A DNA stretch of 64,000 nt from Conchocele bisecta (taxonomy: Eukaryota; Mollusca; Bivalvia; Lucinida; Thyasiridae), in the NCBI GenBank assembly GCA_029237695.1, contig CM055265.1, positions 42,711,331-42,775,330 on the forward strand, read 5' to 3'. This document shows positions 32,400 through 45,898 of the stretch, one piece after another (the stretch's first letter is position 1; every line of letters starts with the position of its first letter). A program made the position numbers and the translations under genes. The notes beneath the pieces were generated by a model that saw nothing but the letters and a program-made list of their open reading frames with translations, was not told where the DNA came from and searched no databases.

Positions 32400-33100
32400 G
32401 ATGTTGATTCAGGTGGTTTTGACACAGGAGGACAAAATCCCCCCCGTCTAAAATCACTGGTAGGACATAATCCCCCCATCAAAATTCAAGGAAGGACAAA
32501 CCTCCCCCCCACCCACCCCCACCCACCCCCAATGAAAATGTAGCCTAGGACAAAATCGCCCCCATCATATTCAGTACTTTTATTTCAAACAAGAATATGT
32601 ATGTATCGTTTGTTCATTTGAATATTGATGTCGGTCTCAAACCATATTGTTTTAGTGAAGAATCGATTACCATTTAAAATAATTATTCGCCAAGACGATA
32701 CTAGATAAATCCTGTAACAATCATTCATTTATGTTTGTTTTAATAAAACGTAATCTTTAATCAACTACTTGAAAGAAATCAGGCAATTCAATTACCCTGA
32801 TTAAAGAGGATTAGAGGGTGAAGTTTGAAAACCAATTAATGCAATGATTCTTTCAAAACATATTGATGGGGATTATGTCCTACCTGTGATTTTGGACGGG
32901 GGTGGGGTGGGATTTTGTCCTACCTGCATTTTAGACGTAGGGTGGGATTTTGTCCTCCTGTGTCAAAAATCATGGGGGGGATTATGTCCGGGGGGATTTT
33001 GTCCGTATCCCTCGGAATCTACATGCACAGTACCCTAGTGTCCCCATTGACACAATCTTGGCAACAAACGCTTGCTAAACGATACGATACCCTGTCCTCA
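32400..33100. other. Noncoding stretch with C-rich and G-rich inverted fragments
   Basis: GGACAAAATCCCCCC-type blocks (32430-32565) face their inverse GGGGGGATTATGTCC-type blocks (32870-33005), so 32400-33010 may be a ~600-bp inverted-repeat element. No gene is supported; the small open frames here are by-products. Confidence 0.55.
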
Positions 33101-33102
33101 TT

Positions 33103-33314
33103 TGTGGCTGTGACTTGAGAAATGGAGCTTATGTGTTTTGCGACCAGTGCAGATCCAGATCAGCCTGTGCATCCGCACAGTCTGATCAGGATCTGCACTG
33201 TTCGACACTCTATCTATGAATCACCCGTTATGTTCTAACAATCAATATAGGTCACTATCAGGCCACTATCAGGTCACAAATTGCATAAGCCCCATTTCTC
33301 CAGTCACAGTCACA
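33103..33314. mobile_element. Palindromic MITE, TGTGGCTGTGACTGG family
   Basis: Ends TGTGGCTGTGACTTGAGAAA and CCAGTCACAGTCACA. The centre has TGCATCCGCACAGTCTGATC, then ATGAATCACCCGTTATG, which resembles the 62.1-kb copy. Confidence 0.8.
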
Positions 33315-33319
33315 TTTCA

Positions 33320-35126
33320 GTCGATACTTGTAGCCTATGTGCAATGTTTGTCTACACACAAGTATAGAAATTGCTGGTATTCACTATAATTTTTCAGACT
33401 AGTCTGAAAATCATTTTCAGATGATTGGATTGGTCTACTAACGCATTTCTGCATTTTATTAAATCTTCAGTAACAGACTATATTGAATTAACAATGAATC
33501 ATACATATTAATCTGCCAAATATTTACTATCATATGCACTGGTATTTATACTGTATGTAATTATACTATTACAAAATTAGTATTACCGCAGCTTTAGAAT
33601 ACACTAATTTATAACACACCATTGATCATATTATCAAATTAGACTCCCACGTCTTCAGTTCGGAAGTTAACCTGGAAACCACATACTTCACGAATATGAC
33701 TCACCATTTTGGTATTGTTGGGTTCACACTAATATAGATACAAACTCGCCAGGTGGTTCTTGGCCACAACGGTATGGTGTACGAACGGGGTCAAACATCG
33801 TTTTGCAGATATCTTTTGTCTCGTGTTTCAATACCTACAATAACATAGGCTGATCATGCAAGAACTACATTTAGGTACGAAATATATCTCCTAAATATGG
33901 GTGCGGCTGGAGAAATGAGACGTACGACATTTGTGCACTACAGTTATTAAACAACTTTATTAAAAGAAGACAAATTACATTGAAAACTATGAAAATTAAA
34001 TACGCTAATGTGCTCTGGGTATCTGTTTTAGAGAGGTTCCATTGTATTTCTGTCATACACGACATTCCAAGACATATTTGTGTGAGGAACAACTTTATTG
34101 CGAGAAATAAATTAGTTAAAAGTTCTTAAAACCAATCAAAATTAAGAACACTGCTGCTAAATTATTTGTTGTCGTCTGCTGTTAATTTTTATACATGGAT
34201 TCTAAAACAATAAAAGAGGATATGAAAAGTCATGCAGAGCATGATGTTATTAGCCAATCAAATCAGGGTTCAATATATGTCCACATTTTAGTAGTTACGG
34301 AATCTCAGGGAAAAGTGAGAGAAGTGTTGATTTCCTCCCCAACCAAATTCTCCCAGTTATACACCGGGTGCCATAACTTAACACGAGGTGCCGGAATCTT
34401 ATATATATACCTACAATTGCTCCTGGACTAGAAGGCAAACTGCCTAACTTTAGTGTTTATGCATAGCCAAATTGCAAACCGCCTAACTTTAGTTTACCGA
34501 ACTGTTGTAATGAAAACGTTTATTTATAGACAAATTGTGTTATTTCGCTATATTTAAAGTTTTCAACAGAGATAATGGCCAAAAATAAAAAATTATCCGG
34601 TTGATGTAATTTGGAAGTGATACAACAAATTTCTCGTTTGTAGATTACAGAATATAGGAGAAAAGGGTGGTTACAAACTTTTTCACAAACCAATGGATAA
34701 CCAATATATAGCCGATCTATAAATAGATCGGCTAATAATAATTAAGACATCCGACATGTTACATAAGTATTACAATACGTGTTGCGTATGCATACACACT
34801 CCGGACTAGCCTCTGTCGACACGGAAATCGATTCTTCGCAAAAGCGGCAAAAGTATTGCCGAGCTCCCGGGACCACCAAATGCAGCTCATGAAGACACGT
34901 TTGCTGCGCCATATTTCATCAAATTACGTTGCATATTAAGGAAAATATCAAATAATACTTACTTTGAAGTGGGCGAGCTTTCAACACTTTCAGCTATTGT
35001 TGTTGTTGTTGTAACCACTTGATCATGTACGTTGATATATACTCGTGCTATCGATAAACACAATGAATCAGTCCATGGTGTCACAAAACTGCTGCACCAC
35101 AATCGACACATTTCACAGGATATGAA
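33320..35126. other. Unassigned noncoding stretch
   Basis: No gene is supported. A half-core of the TTAA MITE (TTGTCGTCTGCTGTTAATTT) is at about 34168-34190. A GAGAGGTTCCATTGTA fragment at 34032 resembles the ends of the element at 36.5 kb. Confidence 0.45.
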
Positions 35127-35377
35127 TTAATCCTTTCACCCCTAAGTAACTGGAATGGATTTGATATGTTAATTTTGAAACCTCTAATGGTCATACAATA
35201 ATTTTCAGACTAGTTCATTTATGAAAAAGGGGAGCTTTCGTTCTCAAAAATATAAAAATTACTTGAAAAACGTGCAGATCCTGATGAGACGGCTCGTTAC
35301 GAGCCGGCTCATCTGGATCTACACTGTTTGCTAATACCACTATATATAATACAGGTATGTAGAGTTGAAAGGGTTAA
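35127..35377. mobile_element. TTAA-flanked element with GATC-type hairpin
   Basis: Ends TTAATCCTTTCACCCCTAAG (35127) and GAGTTGAAAGGGTTAA (to 35377). It encloses a hairpin, GTGCAGATCCTGATGAG..CTCATCTGGATCTACAC, which is shared with the core of the TGTGGCTGTGACTGG family. It is either a chimera or nested insertion. Confidence 0.6.
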
Positions 35378-35379
35378 CT

Positions 35380-36520
35380 GTAGAAAAGTCACCTAACTCA
35401 TGGGCTACATTCTATGAACTAAATCTCCACATAAGATAATCTAAATACTTTGAGATAAGGTACATATACGCTAACTTATTTCTTGGAATATATGCGCAAT
35501 GTTTCTTGGTCTAGTATAAATACCATTCTAGGGTCATACGTGCACATTGCGAGCAGGGGAATCTTATGGCCAACTGTAACACATAGATCTACATCTAACA
35601 GGTACGTTGCTATGATGTGTTGTTTTATTATATTTCAGTATTTTCGTGGTGCGGTTATACTATTTATTCAAAATTTATTAACATGAAATAATCGAATTTT
35701 TAATATCAATCAATTGAGTTATTGCGCTTGTCTAAAAATACATATGTAAGTTATACACCATTTTACTACATTGATTTTTTTTTATTTGCCAGAAAATGTC
35801 TCCGATGATGTCTCCGATATAAAGAACAATTTGTGCCTAATGAGTGGGAATGTACCTTTAACCTTGTTTGTGTAAGTCCCTGTAGGAAACAGACCGGCAA
35901 TTTATTTTCCATAGACTCACATTCACACAAACTACCTGTGGCAAAATCAATTTTGTTACTTCCTTTCCTGGAGTCATTGACCTAGGCCGATTCTTGATCC
36001 ATTGTTCACTGAAAAGTTATACCAAGTTGCTGTACCTATTATTAATTATCACATTCGCTTGGTTGTTTGATTATACTGTTTTATTTCATTTTATTTCACA
36101 TTTATATTTTAAAAGTAGTTCGGTTGCGTATTAAATTATTAATACATTTGCATAATAATCTAAGTGATCATGATTTTAATTTAAAGCTAATGTGCTTATT
36201 GAAGAGCATAACCAACATATTTAACAAGACTGTGAATTAGGAATATATAACTCAGAAGAAGGGGACATACTGTTTTTCTGCACCTATTCAAAATGTAAAA
36301 TCTGGAAATCTAGTCCCCGTTGTGCAGCAAGTGATATACCCCAACCCCGTGGCACAACTCATTGCGACAATGGGCTAAGGACACTTGACCTTGTTTTTAT
36401 AAAAAACAAATTATATTTATTTTATTTTTAGTTACAAACATACATAATAGGAAATATATACATGTGTAGTCACTGGAGTGTGCATGACAGCAGGGCAAGA
36501 ATCCACTTTAGTTCAATTAT
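35380..36520. other. Unassigned noncoding stretch
   Basis: AT-rich, with no gene or repeat that I can identify. Confidence 0.45.
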
Positions 36521-36525
36521 TTTAA

Positions 36526-36744
36526 TACAGTGGAATCTCGCTATACCAAACACTACGTGTACCATCGGCGTGTTCGGTATAGCGAGATTAAACTGTACAA
36601 CTCGTGTACCTCAAAGCCCTGCTCTTCCAAAAGGTCCATGCTGTGGGCCTGACAGCTGGTGATTGATTGCTTACAGTGGAAAACTCACCATACCGGACAC
36701 CATAGCGGTACCTATGGTGTTCGGAATAGCGAGATTACACTGTA
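36526..36744. mobile_element. Two short TACAGTGGAA palindromic elements
   Basis: 36526-36597 is a 72-bp hairpin (TACAGTGGAATCTCGCTATA inverted as TATAGCGAGATTAAACTGTA). 36672-36744 is a related, more diverged copy (TACAGTGGAAAACTCACC..GCGAGATTACACTGTA). CAGTGGAA tips beside TA are typical of pogo/Tc1-like MITEs; the class is inferred. Confidence 0.7.
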
Positions 36745-36749
36745 CTTGC

Positions 36750-38195
36750 ATTTTATTGTAGCCGACTGTCATGTACACATGACCCTAGGGCATGTAAATA
36801 TTTTGATAATATTTCCATCCAACTGATCTGTCGAATGATACGTCAAACTTTAATCTGTTTTCGCAATTGTCTGCAATTTCTTACGGAAACTCTAAAACCT
36901 AACAGGGTGTAGAAACCGTAATCAGATAAATCAGAAAATGCCACAAACACATGCCATATCATACATATAGAAAACCGGAAATCAATCATTTAGCATTATT
37001 TACTCGATATGGCCACCGACAAGTGGCAACTAAATGCTAGCCAGAAATCGGAAATCTGAGTATTCCGAGCGTGCTCGTTGGAAATTATATTAATTTCTGC
37101 GTCTGTACATACCGGATACATTGCTGATACTGTCACGGAAGCTGTAAAATACTGAATCAAAATGAATGGGGAATGAAACTATGGATGATAATAAACATGC
37201 ATATGAAGTTTCAAGTCAATGAAAGAAATGAAAATGCAATGTACAACGTGACGGACAGACAAACAGACAGACAGACAGACGGACAGACGGACGGACGCCT
37301 TTTGCATCTCTATATCCCATTTTACTTTACGCGATGCGATACAAATATATGTTTTTGAACAAGTCGTAAGGTACATGTAATAACGTCACAAAGAATTATT
37401 AAACTGAAACTGAATGACTTGAATGTTGTCAAATCACAAACCCATAATAATAAGCACCGATATCTTCTATGTATGCTTTGTTACCGAATGTATATCCATT
37501 CTAATGGTGGTAACCAATCCTGTTAGGGTAGCTAATGGATATAAAACGAGTACATGACGATAAATGGTGCCGGAATCGTTGTGCCATTGGCCTTCTTGAT
37601 CTGACGAGAACATGTGTGACACATCGTATCTATTTCGTCAGACATATACAAACAGTAGCGTATTTTCGCGCAAAACCGTATTAGTTTCTGCAATTTATTA
37701 TGGAACCTCTAAACCATAACAGGATGTACACATCATAACTTGATGAATAAGAAAATGCCATAAAAATATGTCATATCCTACATGTATAGAGCCGACACCT
37801 TCCACGGATCATTTTTTCTGTATTTACCGGAAATGGGCGAGAACACGACAGTCGTGTTTGTCAGCCGGAAATCGCCATTTTTATCAAGCTCCCACGATTC
37901 AACATAATTCACGTACTAACAGGTGTCAATGTGTCATCTTTGCAAGCGAATTATTCAGAAAATACGTTGTCATAGGTATTCTGAGCTTGATCGTTGGAAA
38001 CTTTGTTCATTTCTGCGACAGTACATACCCAGATACCTTGTTGATGATGTCCTGTAAGCTGTAAAATATTGAATGAAACTTACCTGCTGTCGTCCCGCAA
38101 CGCCATATTGTCGACATGTACATACCTTGTCTGCACCATATCACGGAAACTCTACTCCACATCACAATACCGACAGTTACAACCCATCAACACAG
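36750..38195. other. Noncoding stretch with two related ~300-bp segments
   Basis: Segments near 36895-37150 and 37690-38070 share AACCTAACAGGGTGTA/AACCATAACAGGATGTA and TATGCCATATCATACAT. They also share ATTCTGAGCTTGATCGTTGG/ATTCCGAGCGTGCTCGTTGG, so they are diverged copies of one repeat. A GACAGACAGACAG/GACGG microsatellite lies at 37250-37300. No gene. Confidence 0.55.
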
Positions 38196-38305
38196 CTTAG
38201 TATCTCCTAATTAGGACTTAGTATCTCCTAATTATGAGTTAATATCTCCTAATTAGGAGATACTATCTCCTAATTAGGACTTACTGTCTCCTAATTATGA
38301 GATAC
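38196..38305. repeat. ~22-bp palindromic-unit satellite
   Basis: Five units contain TCTCCTAATTA(G/T)GA. The core TCCTAATTAGGA is a perfect 12-bp palindrome. Confidence 0.85.
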
Positions 38306-38309
38306 ACAT

Positions 38310-39104
38310 ATTATAGCATTGGCACCAGGACGCTTCCATAGTATAGAGAGCACTCGTATTTTGTTAGAACTGTGACACAATATACACTTATTTAATTCCG
38401 ATACGGAGTGGGCATGTACCTTTAAACGTTGACTTAGGAATCTAAAAATACGCATATGCACATACACGTTTAGATGGTGGATACAATGGGTAAATAGTCT
38501 ATTTTAACTGCCGGCTAATAACCAATAATAAGACAAATAAACTCGGTATTTTTAAAAACCTAATTGTTTTGCTAATGGCAGTAAGGCTACTTGAGTGACT
38601 GAGCTGCAAACAGTAGAGGCCTCGGTCAGGCTGCGCAGGTGACATGTTGATATGGTGTTAGGCTGGTCGCAGATGTCATAAGGTACCCTTTCTCAGCCAA
38701 TATCCCGATTCCACATATGCAAATAGAAATTGAAATATTAGTACAACTATTGTTGATGATGTTTCCAATGTATATTCATTGTGTTTGTATTGCATGTATA
38801 TTCAACAATCGAAATCCTCAAAATCCCAATGGAAAACAGTTGGGTGGGGTAATTGTACGTCACATGCATTTCATTCCAAATTTTACATAGTACATACTTT
38901 ACCGGTTTCTTGCTGCGATACGATTTGTAATATAATACATTCTCTAAATGTTCCAACAAAACATGTGTAGATGCTGCACAGTACACTGGAGGGTTGTTTT
39001 GTTAAAATAATAGGTAATGAACAAATAAGAAATGACATATGCATTATACATGCAAAGATATAGTAAACAATATATTTTGGATTTTGGTGGACATTTAGTA
39101 TGTC
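38310..39104. other. Unassigned noncoding stretch
   Basis: No gene or clear repeat is seen. Confidence 0.4.
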
Positions 39105-39429
39105 ATTGAGACAGGCCTCCAGATAAGCTGCGTATTTACTTAAATACCCAATTAAAATTGCCAAAAACCCAATTGAAATCAGAAGTAGCGAGTATCAAAA
39201 AGCAATACAAATGTTATGGTACCTTTATCATACTGCAGAAAATTCCAATGAAATGCCAAGGCCTGTTTTCATTTCGAAACAAACTGTTCAACAATTGCTG
39301 TCTGTTGATGTGTAAACAGTAATGTGATTTTATTTTACCCAATTAACATTTTGAAATACTCAATTGCTTCAGAAATGAAGGAGTGACAATACTCAATTAC
39401 TAATTCCTTATCTGGAGCCCTGATTGAGA
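39105..39429. mobile_element. TIR element (CAGGSCTCCAGATAAG ends), copy 1, with flanking duplication
   Basis: The element spans 39112-39422, with ends CAGGCCTCCAGATAAG and CTTATCTGGAGCCCTG. ATTGAGA directly abuts both ends (39105-39111, 39423-39429). The 7-base match may be a decayed 8-bp target duplication, as in hAT elements. It is 311 bp and noncoding. The inner sequence matches 58066-58463. Confidence 0.85.
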
Positions 39430-40560
39430 TATGTTCGCATAATGCAAACATGTAAAGAAATCTTTTGTTGCAATTTGTTTTGGATTATGCCATCTATGTG
39501 CGTAGATTGTCTGGACTAATACAGCAAACAATATTGTTATATGTTATGTCCCTTGAGGTAGTATATTATGTCACGCAAAATTCTATGTGGGGCAGCCATA
39601 TTGTCGTGCTAAACCTAAACGGCGAGTACGACCACGAAAATAGTGCCCTGTGCCAACTTATCCTATGGCGTTTTGGTCTGTCTTGCTTTGTATTTAAAAC
39701 TCTACATATACCATTCTCTATAGTTTTAACAGTTTTGGGCTCAGTGTATCAGTGAAATTCTGGAAAATACGAATCAAGACAGTTCGTGCGTATGAATACA
39801 GCAGCTAGTATCTTTAGTTCTCACAGTTAGGTGGCAGTGACCAGTTAGACGCCAGTTTCGTACACTGTTTTCTAGGAGTTACAGACAGTAAATACATGTA
39901 TTCTAGAGGAAGATGGGAACGGGGTTATACCATCAAAGTATATGTGCCTCTGGATGGTGATTGAGAAAATATGCAACGTTCAGTCTCTAGTTCCATCAGT
40001 GATCAGTTTTTGTGGAGATAATATATTTCAGTATTTTCAGTACTTTGATTTGTAGTTGTTAGATAACGACATTTACTTTAAATAGTTTCATTAGTTCACA
40101 CGAATTCAGCACACAATTCCACATAACTTGTAACTCATGGTGCATTGACCACTATACAAAATAAAACCAAACCGCACATTTTTAATATTTAGCAGTACCA
40201 TTTATTGTGCGTGCGGTGACACCACTAATTGATATTATCTTCGTCATAAATCAGTCGCGTGACGTCAAATTCAAAGGAGTAATGACAAATACACTACTGG
40301 ATAAAATTCATTAGTTTGGTCTAAATAATGTCGAAATAATCTGATTTCCCAACAAAAGTTCATGTTTTCATATACTATGTATGTGTGGGCTTTTCTTCAA
40401 CAAGTTAATTACATCTCATAGTTTGGGTTCATTATTTACATATTTTACATCCATATACAGTTTCTTGATATTATACATTTAATATGAATTTGATTTGTTT
40501 TACGATTTCGTGGTTAATTTGGCACCCGTCTGTAATATGCGGGGAAACGGCCAAAACGAT
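39430..40560. other. Unassigned noncoding stretch
   Basis: No gene is supported; the plus-strand open frame at 39465-39755 has no recognisable feature. Confidence 0.4.
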
Positions 40561-40599
40561 TGTTTAAGAAAATGGATTTTCGAATTCAGAGTAAAATTA

Positions 40600-41325
40600 T
40601 AGATAAGAATTATCTATCAAACCTTTCTGGCTCAACATCGAAAACTAGAGCAAAGTCGATGGCGCGCAATCGCAAAATACCCACTTTTCCTCTGCCTATA
40701 GATGGTGAATTTCTAGATCATAAATAGGTGGATGTAATAAATATCTCAGCTGTTTAATTAAAAATCGAATATCACTTTGTGCATCTACACACCATAAAAA
40801 TGCTACATACCAAGCTTCAAGTCTCCACCTATTACTGTTTAAAGTTTTATGACAATTGTAAAGTTCTAAGTAAAAAAGAAGGATATAATCCATGAGAGGG
40901 TGGGTGTCGAGTCAAACATAGAAATTAACTGTGCACGGCACACATCTGTTGTGGCTCATTCACCAAGTCGAAGAAACGGAAAAAACGAAAATATGTACAC
41001 ACTAGCAAGCGCCTCTAAATACGGATTAGGGACCATCCGTACATCTTATATGACCTTGGTTTAAAGAAGGCACACACCAAGTTTGAAGTTCCGACCTATT
41101 ACGGTTAAAACGTTTTACTTCTTACAAGGCCAAATTGGCGAATTCTAAGTAGAAAAGGGGGAGATAATCCATGACCGGGGGTCGAATCAAAAATCTAAAT
41201 TCATTTTGCGCATCGAAGTTTGAAAACACGACCCACTACGGTAAAAAAGTTTAATTTCTTACAAGAAAAGTGACGGACGGACGTACGGTCGGACATACGG
41301 ACGGACGGACGGACACACGTAACGA
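40600..41325. repeat. Diverged tandem repeat ending in (ACGG)n
   Basis: Units share CACCTATTACTG/GACCTATTACGG, then TTCTAAGTA(g/a)AAAAG and ATAATCCATGA. They repeat near 40825, 41090 and 41225, ending in TGACGGACGGACGTACGG. It is the same general layout as the arrays at 11.4, 50.3 and 55.4 kb. Confidence 0.65.
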
Positions 41326-41387
41326 AAACAAGATACCCAATTTTCAAAAAGTGGGTATAATAAGTGTCTTAGCTCTCGAGCTAATAC

Positions 41388-41729
41388 ATGAACAGCGGCG
41401 GATCCAGGATTTCGTCGAAATTCGAACGACTTATTTTCAGTACCTATTGCTCATGTGATAAGGCACATTGTGAATGGGTTCTCTATAATATCTGGACGTT
41501 GAATGGTAACTCTTGCAATCTACTCATATGTACCGTCCGTAGGCTACGGGCGGTACGGGAGTATATTGCAAGAGTTACCGTTCGCAACTAGACCTTGATC
41601 TGATACTATGATAATATCACCCTTATTTGACAGTGCTTGTTATATTTTTTTTACATATTGCAAAAAGAAATCTGGAATCCTGCAAGGGGCGCCCCCCCTC
41701 TCCCCCCCCCTGAATTCGCCACTGATGAA
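41388..41729. mobile_element. TIR element with CAGCGGCGGATCCAGG ends and a nested hairpin
   Basis: Ends CAGCGGCGGATCCAGGATTT (41393) and CCTGAATTCGCCACTG (to 41724), abutted on both sides by ATGAA (41388-41392, 41725-41729). Inside lies a perfect-looking hairpin (41501-41525 with 41559-41583: GGTAACTCTTGCAAT and inverse), probably a second element nested in the first. Noncoding. Confidence 0.75.
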
Positions 41730-44230
41730 TGTGTACGTTGTTATTCATGTTAACTGGATATCTTCTTTAAACTTTCGCAGTAGCAAGTAGGAAATCATTT
41801 TCTAAGAAATAATGTAACAGTTCCTAGGAATACACCGTGTTTTTCTTAGTACGCGTGTCATGCATAACAACTTCACTAAGAACATAGTAAACTGTAAGAA
41901 TGTACATATAAATGGTTGCGGAAATGCATGGCTTTATTCAAAATTGAAGCATAATACGCAGTGATTAATTGACCAGCGTGTGGCGCGTAAAATACACAGT
42001 CACACGTGTTTGGCTTTGCCATACCAACATTCAGATAGTGTTTCTTCCATACGATAGGACACCATTTATTTCAGAAGAGACCAATTTAACACGCAAACTC
42101 AAAATGGTAGACAAAACACCGATACATGGTGGAATACTAATTTCGGCAGGCATCTTGATTTTATATAAGTATCATCATTAAATATTCAAGTGAAAGCTCG
42201 TTTCGATAACGCTATCAAGCTAATTTATGTTGCCTAGTTCATCAATTTGTGATTGCCGTTAATTAATTGATGCTACATGATTTTTAAAACTCACAGAAAT
42301 GGTCTGGATGGGCAACTATGATATTTGGCCGCCATATTGGATTAATTTACATATATTCCCAATTGCTATGTATTTATAAACATGTTATCGTCTTATATGT
42401 TACTCTTCGAATATAGTTCAACCATAAACGGACTTCTGTTTTGCCAATAATTGATTGAGTTCGTACATATTTAGTGTGGTGGTGGAAAGTACGTGGGTTT
42501 TGGCCACCATCTTGGATTTTGGCGGCCATTTTAGATGAAAATGGTCAATTTCGATTTATTGTAAATTATAATTACTGGCTGTCATGTTTTCAGTGCTTTT
42601 TCGGTGTGTGAATGCAAGTTTGCATTTGTGTTACTTGAGTGGTCTCAATCCTGCACATTTTTAGCAGAAAATGTTGCTGTTATGGGGGTCTACTTATAGG
42701 GGCACAACATCTTTAATTGAAGACTTACCGATTGCTATCATGCGGAAATAATATTTAGAGATACATACCTTTCAATAAAATATAGTGGCAATTTCCCCCC
42801 CCCCCCGCCAAGTGGTAATGATAACCCTGTGTGCATGGGTCTGGCTCACCTACTATACTGTGGATGGTTTCGTCACATGAAAGTGGCTGAAAAGTTATAA
42901 GCCATGTATATATAATAATATAATGTATAATTCATTTATTGGTTGTGGATGTGAATCCATTTATATATTGAGTGTATATGTTGTATTTTTTTTCATTTGC
43001 ATCTAGTTCCCACGACATAGGTAGCCAATGAAAATGCAGCATAATACCGCCATATTTAGTCTACTAGCCAAATGGTGAACCTAACAATGTCGAGTATCGC
43101 AAAGTTTTAAAGTGGAAATGTAATATATAGGTCCGAAGGACTCAGAAACTGCCGAATGCCCATTTGCAAATGTGTAGATCTGTTCTTAATTACCTAATTA
43201 AGATATTAATTGCATGTAGGTCAAATCACAACATCAGGAATATCTTCCTTAATAAGGCACATGGACACTTCGTTTTGGTGTCTATACCCGTGTTTTAGTT
43301 ATCAAAGAATTTACCTTAACAACATTACAGCGTAATCCAATTCAGTGACGGAAAATCCAATATGGCCGCCATATATTAGGCAATGGGTCCTAAAATCGTC
43401 ATAATTTTACGTCTTCTTTTTATGTTCGCATATGATATCAGAAGCATGTAAAGCATATCTTACAATTTCAGTCATATAGAGCCAACCCAACTACATTAAG
43501 TCCAATATGGCCACCGTGAAAATCAGTTAAATTAGGAAGTAAGCATAAAAACAACATTTTAAGCATTAAGCATTAAGACAACCGTTCAGGAAACATTTAC
43601 TTTTGACGAAAGTCATCTGTTTCCAATATCAAACCCGTAAATATAGACATATAAACCCCACTAACAGTATCAAATACAAGTAGGGAAACCCACAAATAAT
43701 TTAAAATCGTCATAACCTAGTAAACGTTGAAGATAGAAACCAGTTGTCCGTATAAAGAATGCATCCCTTTAATTAGACCAGAAACAATTTGTATGCCATT
43801 AAGGATTCCTAGGACTAATTTATTGAGAATGTTTTCGTTCAGATTATGTTTCGGCCTGGTATTTATATCCAGCTGAAACCACGAGTGGAGACAAATACTT
43901 TCAATAAATTCACACATACCGCCGATAACCGGTCAATATGTAACTACATGTATATTATTTTCAGATAAGAACATGTATCAACAGAATTCAATCTTGATCA
44001 ACTATGTATGTTATCAATGGTGTAGATTTAGTGACAACAGCAAACAATTACATTATATGTTTTGTGTGAGTGTTCCTATGAACACATGTCTCCTATTTTG
44101 CACAACTATTGATGTACCCTTCAGTGGAGTAGCATTAGTGATGCCAGTCAATTATTTTAATCTAATCATTTTGTTTTGTGTGAACATGCTGAATGTCTCA
44201 TACAACATATTTCCAATTTTGAAAATTACT
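41730..44230. other. Unassigned noncoding stretch
   Basis: No gene is supported. Repeated 'CCAATATGGCCGCCAT'-like phrases (about 42330, 42520, 43360, 43505) are scattered without fixed spacing. A C13 run lies at 42796-42808. Confidence 0.45.
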
Positions 44231-44237
44231 ACATTTG

Positions 44238-44335
44238 CCCAATGGAACATTTTCTCATTTGTAGATCCAATGGAACATTTTCTCATTTGATTTTCTCATT
44301 TGTAGACCCAATGGAACATTTTCTCATTTGTAGAC
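44238..44335. repeat. ~29-bp tandem repeat
   Basis: The phrase CCAATGGAACATTTTCTCAT occurs three times, with an extra partial unit; units are joined by TTGTAGA(t/c)C. Confidence 0.9.
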
Positions 44336-44339
44336 TCAA

Positions 44340-45840
44340 GTAATGGCATACCGTAGTTGAACATGTTGCATGTGAAACATTATAATCATATTCCACACAA
44401 TATACTCTTGACTGCACGAGTGTGGCGATACATTACCACACGCAATTACGATACTTTCATGTTTCACCCACTTTCTTTCAAACATGTCAAATGTACTTAC
44501 TTTACGGTTGTAGTTACCTCCCATTCTCGTGTAGCGAGCCATTCTGTTGTAACCCTGACGCACTTTCGATTTCGACATTTGGCGTGAGGATTTTGGCTAT
44601 TGTATAATAACCAACATACATGCAACGGGAATTAAAGTAAACCCACCCTAGTCTCTACCTTCATGCATTTGGAGGATGAGAACCGCTGGGTTAGGGTATG
44701 TACAGTAGTTTCTGCTTCATCCAAAATGAACTAGAATACCCCTGATGTACCCTTCAGTAGAACCCCCCCCCCCACACACACAAACCAATAGTGCATTTTG
44801 TGTGAATAAGATTATAAAACTCTTTGTTTTGACCTGCTGGAATATTGTAGCTACACAAAACTGCTTGTCTTATCATTTAAATGTCTCTCGCATGAACAGT
44901 GAGTGGAGAATTAGAATGTTTCACGTAGGCGTTGGGATAGTGATCAAGGTGAAATACCTGTATCTATAAATAACATACTATTACTACGCTTATGATAATA
45001 GTAAGCCAGTGAACCAAACAGCGGCAAGGTCATAAACCACGTGTATGGCTCTGTGTCATTGATTGTCAAAACACATGGCCTCGATATCATTATAGCAGAT
45101 GTACTGCGTATTTATTTTGAGTATGGAGTTTTGTGTCTCCAACTATCTTTTATTTGAACAAGAATATCCAGTGTGTCTTGCAGCACTTATAATTTGGAAA
45201 GCGTGTCATATAACATGTATGTGCATGTGTGTATTGCCGGGAGAGTGGATGGTATATTGTGTTTCCGAGAGATGTAGTCCCAGACCAGCCTGCGCCGCCG
45301 TGCAGTCCGATCAGTGTCTACACTTTTCAACAATTCATTGTGAAACTACTTGTGTGTCACATAAATCAAATTTCAGACGCATATAAAGCCAAATAATTGT
45401 GTCAGCTAGCCAGGATATAAAATGGTCAAATACCAAACGGGCCCCTCAGTCTCGTGGCGATTCTCACATGGGGCTGTGTTAATGTGTATATAAGGGGTAG
45501 TATGTGCACATAGTATTTTTCCGTTTACATATTATTATGTAGTTTTGTACTTGATCTTCGATGAGCTACGTTATACATGCATATTTAGATCTGTTTGTAC
45601 TGGTATTATTATTATTTTGTACAATTATTCTGTCACAAACACTGGGCTCCTTTTATTACGCTACATTAAGTAGGGACATGCACAGCAGATGAGATTCCAT
45701 TCAATAGAAACATGTATATTCACATGGGTCTCACCATGATCACCTGGCCAGTTCGAATTTCAGTGAATTCCATATTTCTGTAAATGTCCTTTTTCCAATG
45801 TTCATTTTGCTCTGTAATATGACAACTTTCTTTTCAGTAC
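44340..45840. other. Unassigned noncoding stretch
   Basis: No gene is supported. A fragment near 45278-45320 (CCCAGACCAGCCTGCGCCGCCG) resembles the core of the TGTGGCTGTGACTGG palindromic family. Confidence 0.45.
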
Positions 45841-45898
45841 TTCACTTTTCCCTGATTCAGTCTAGTTCGCCTCTACTTGATTTTTTATGTAGGAAGAT

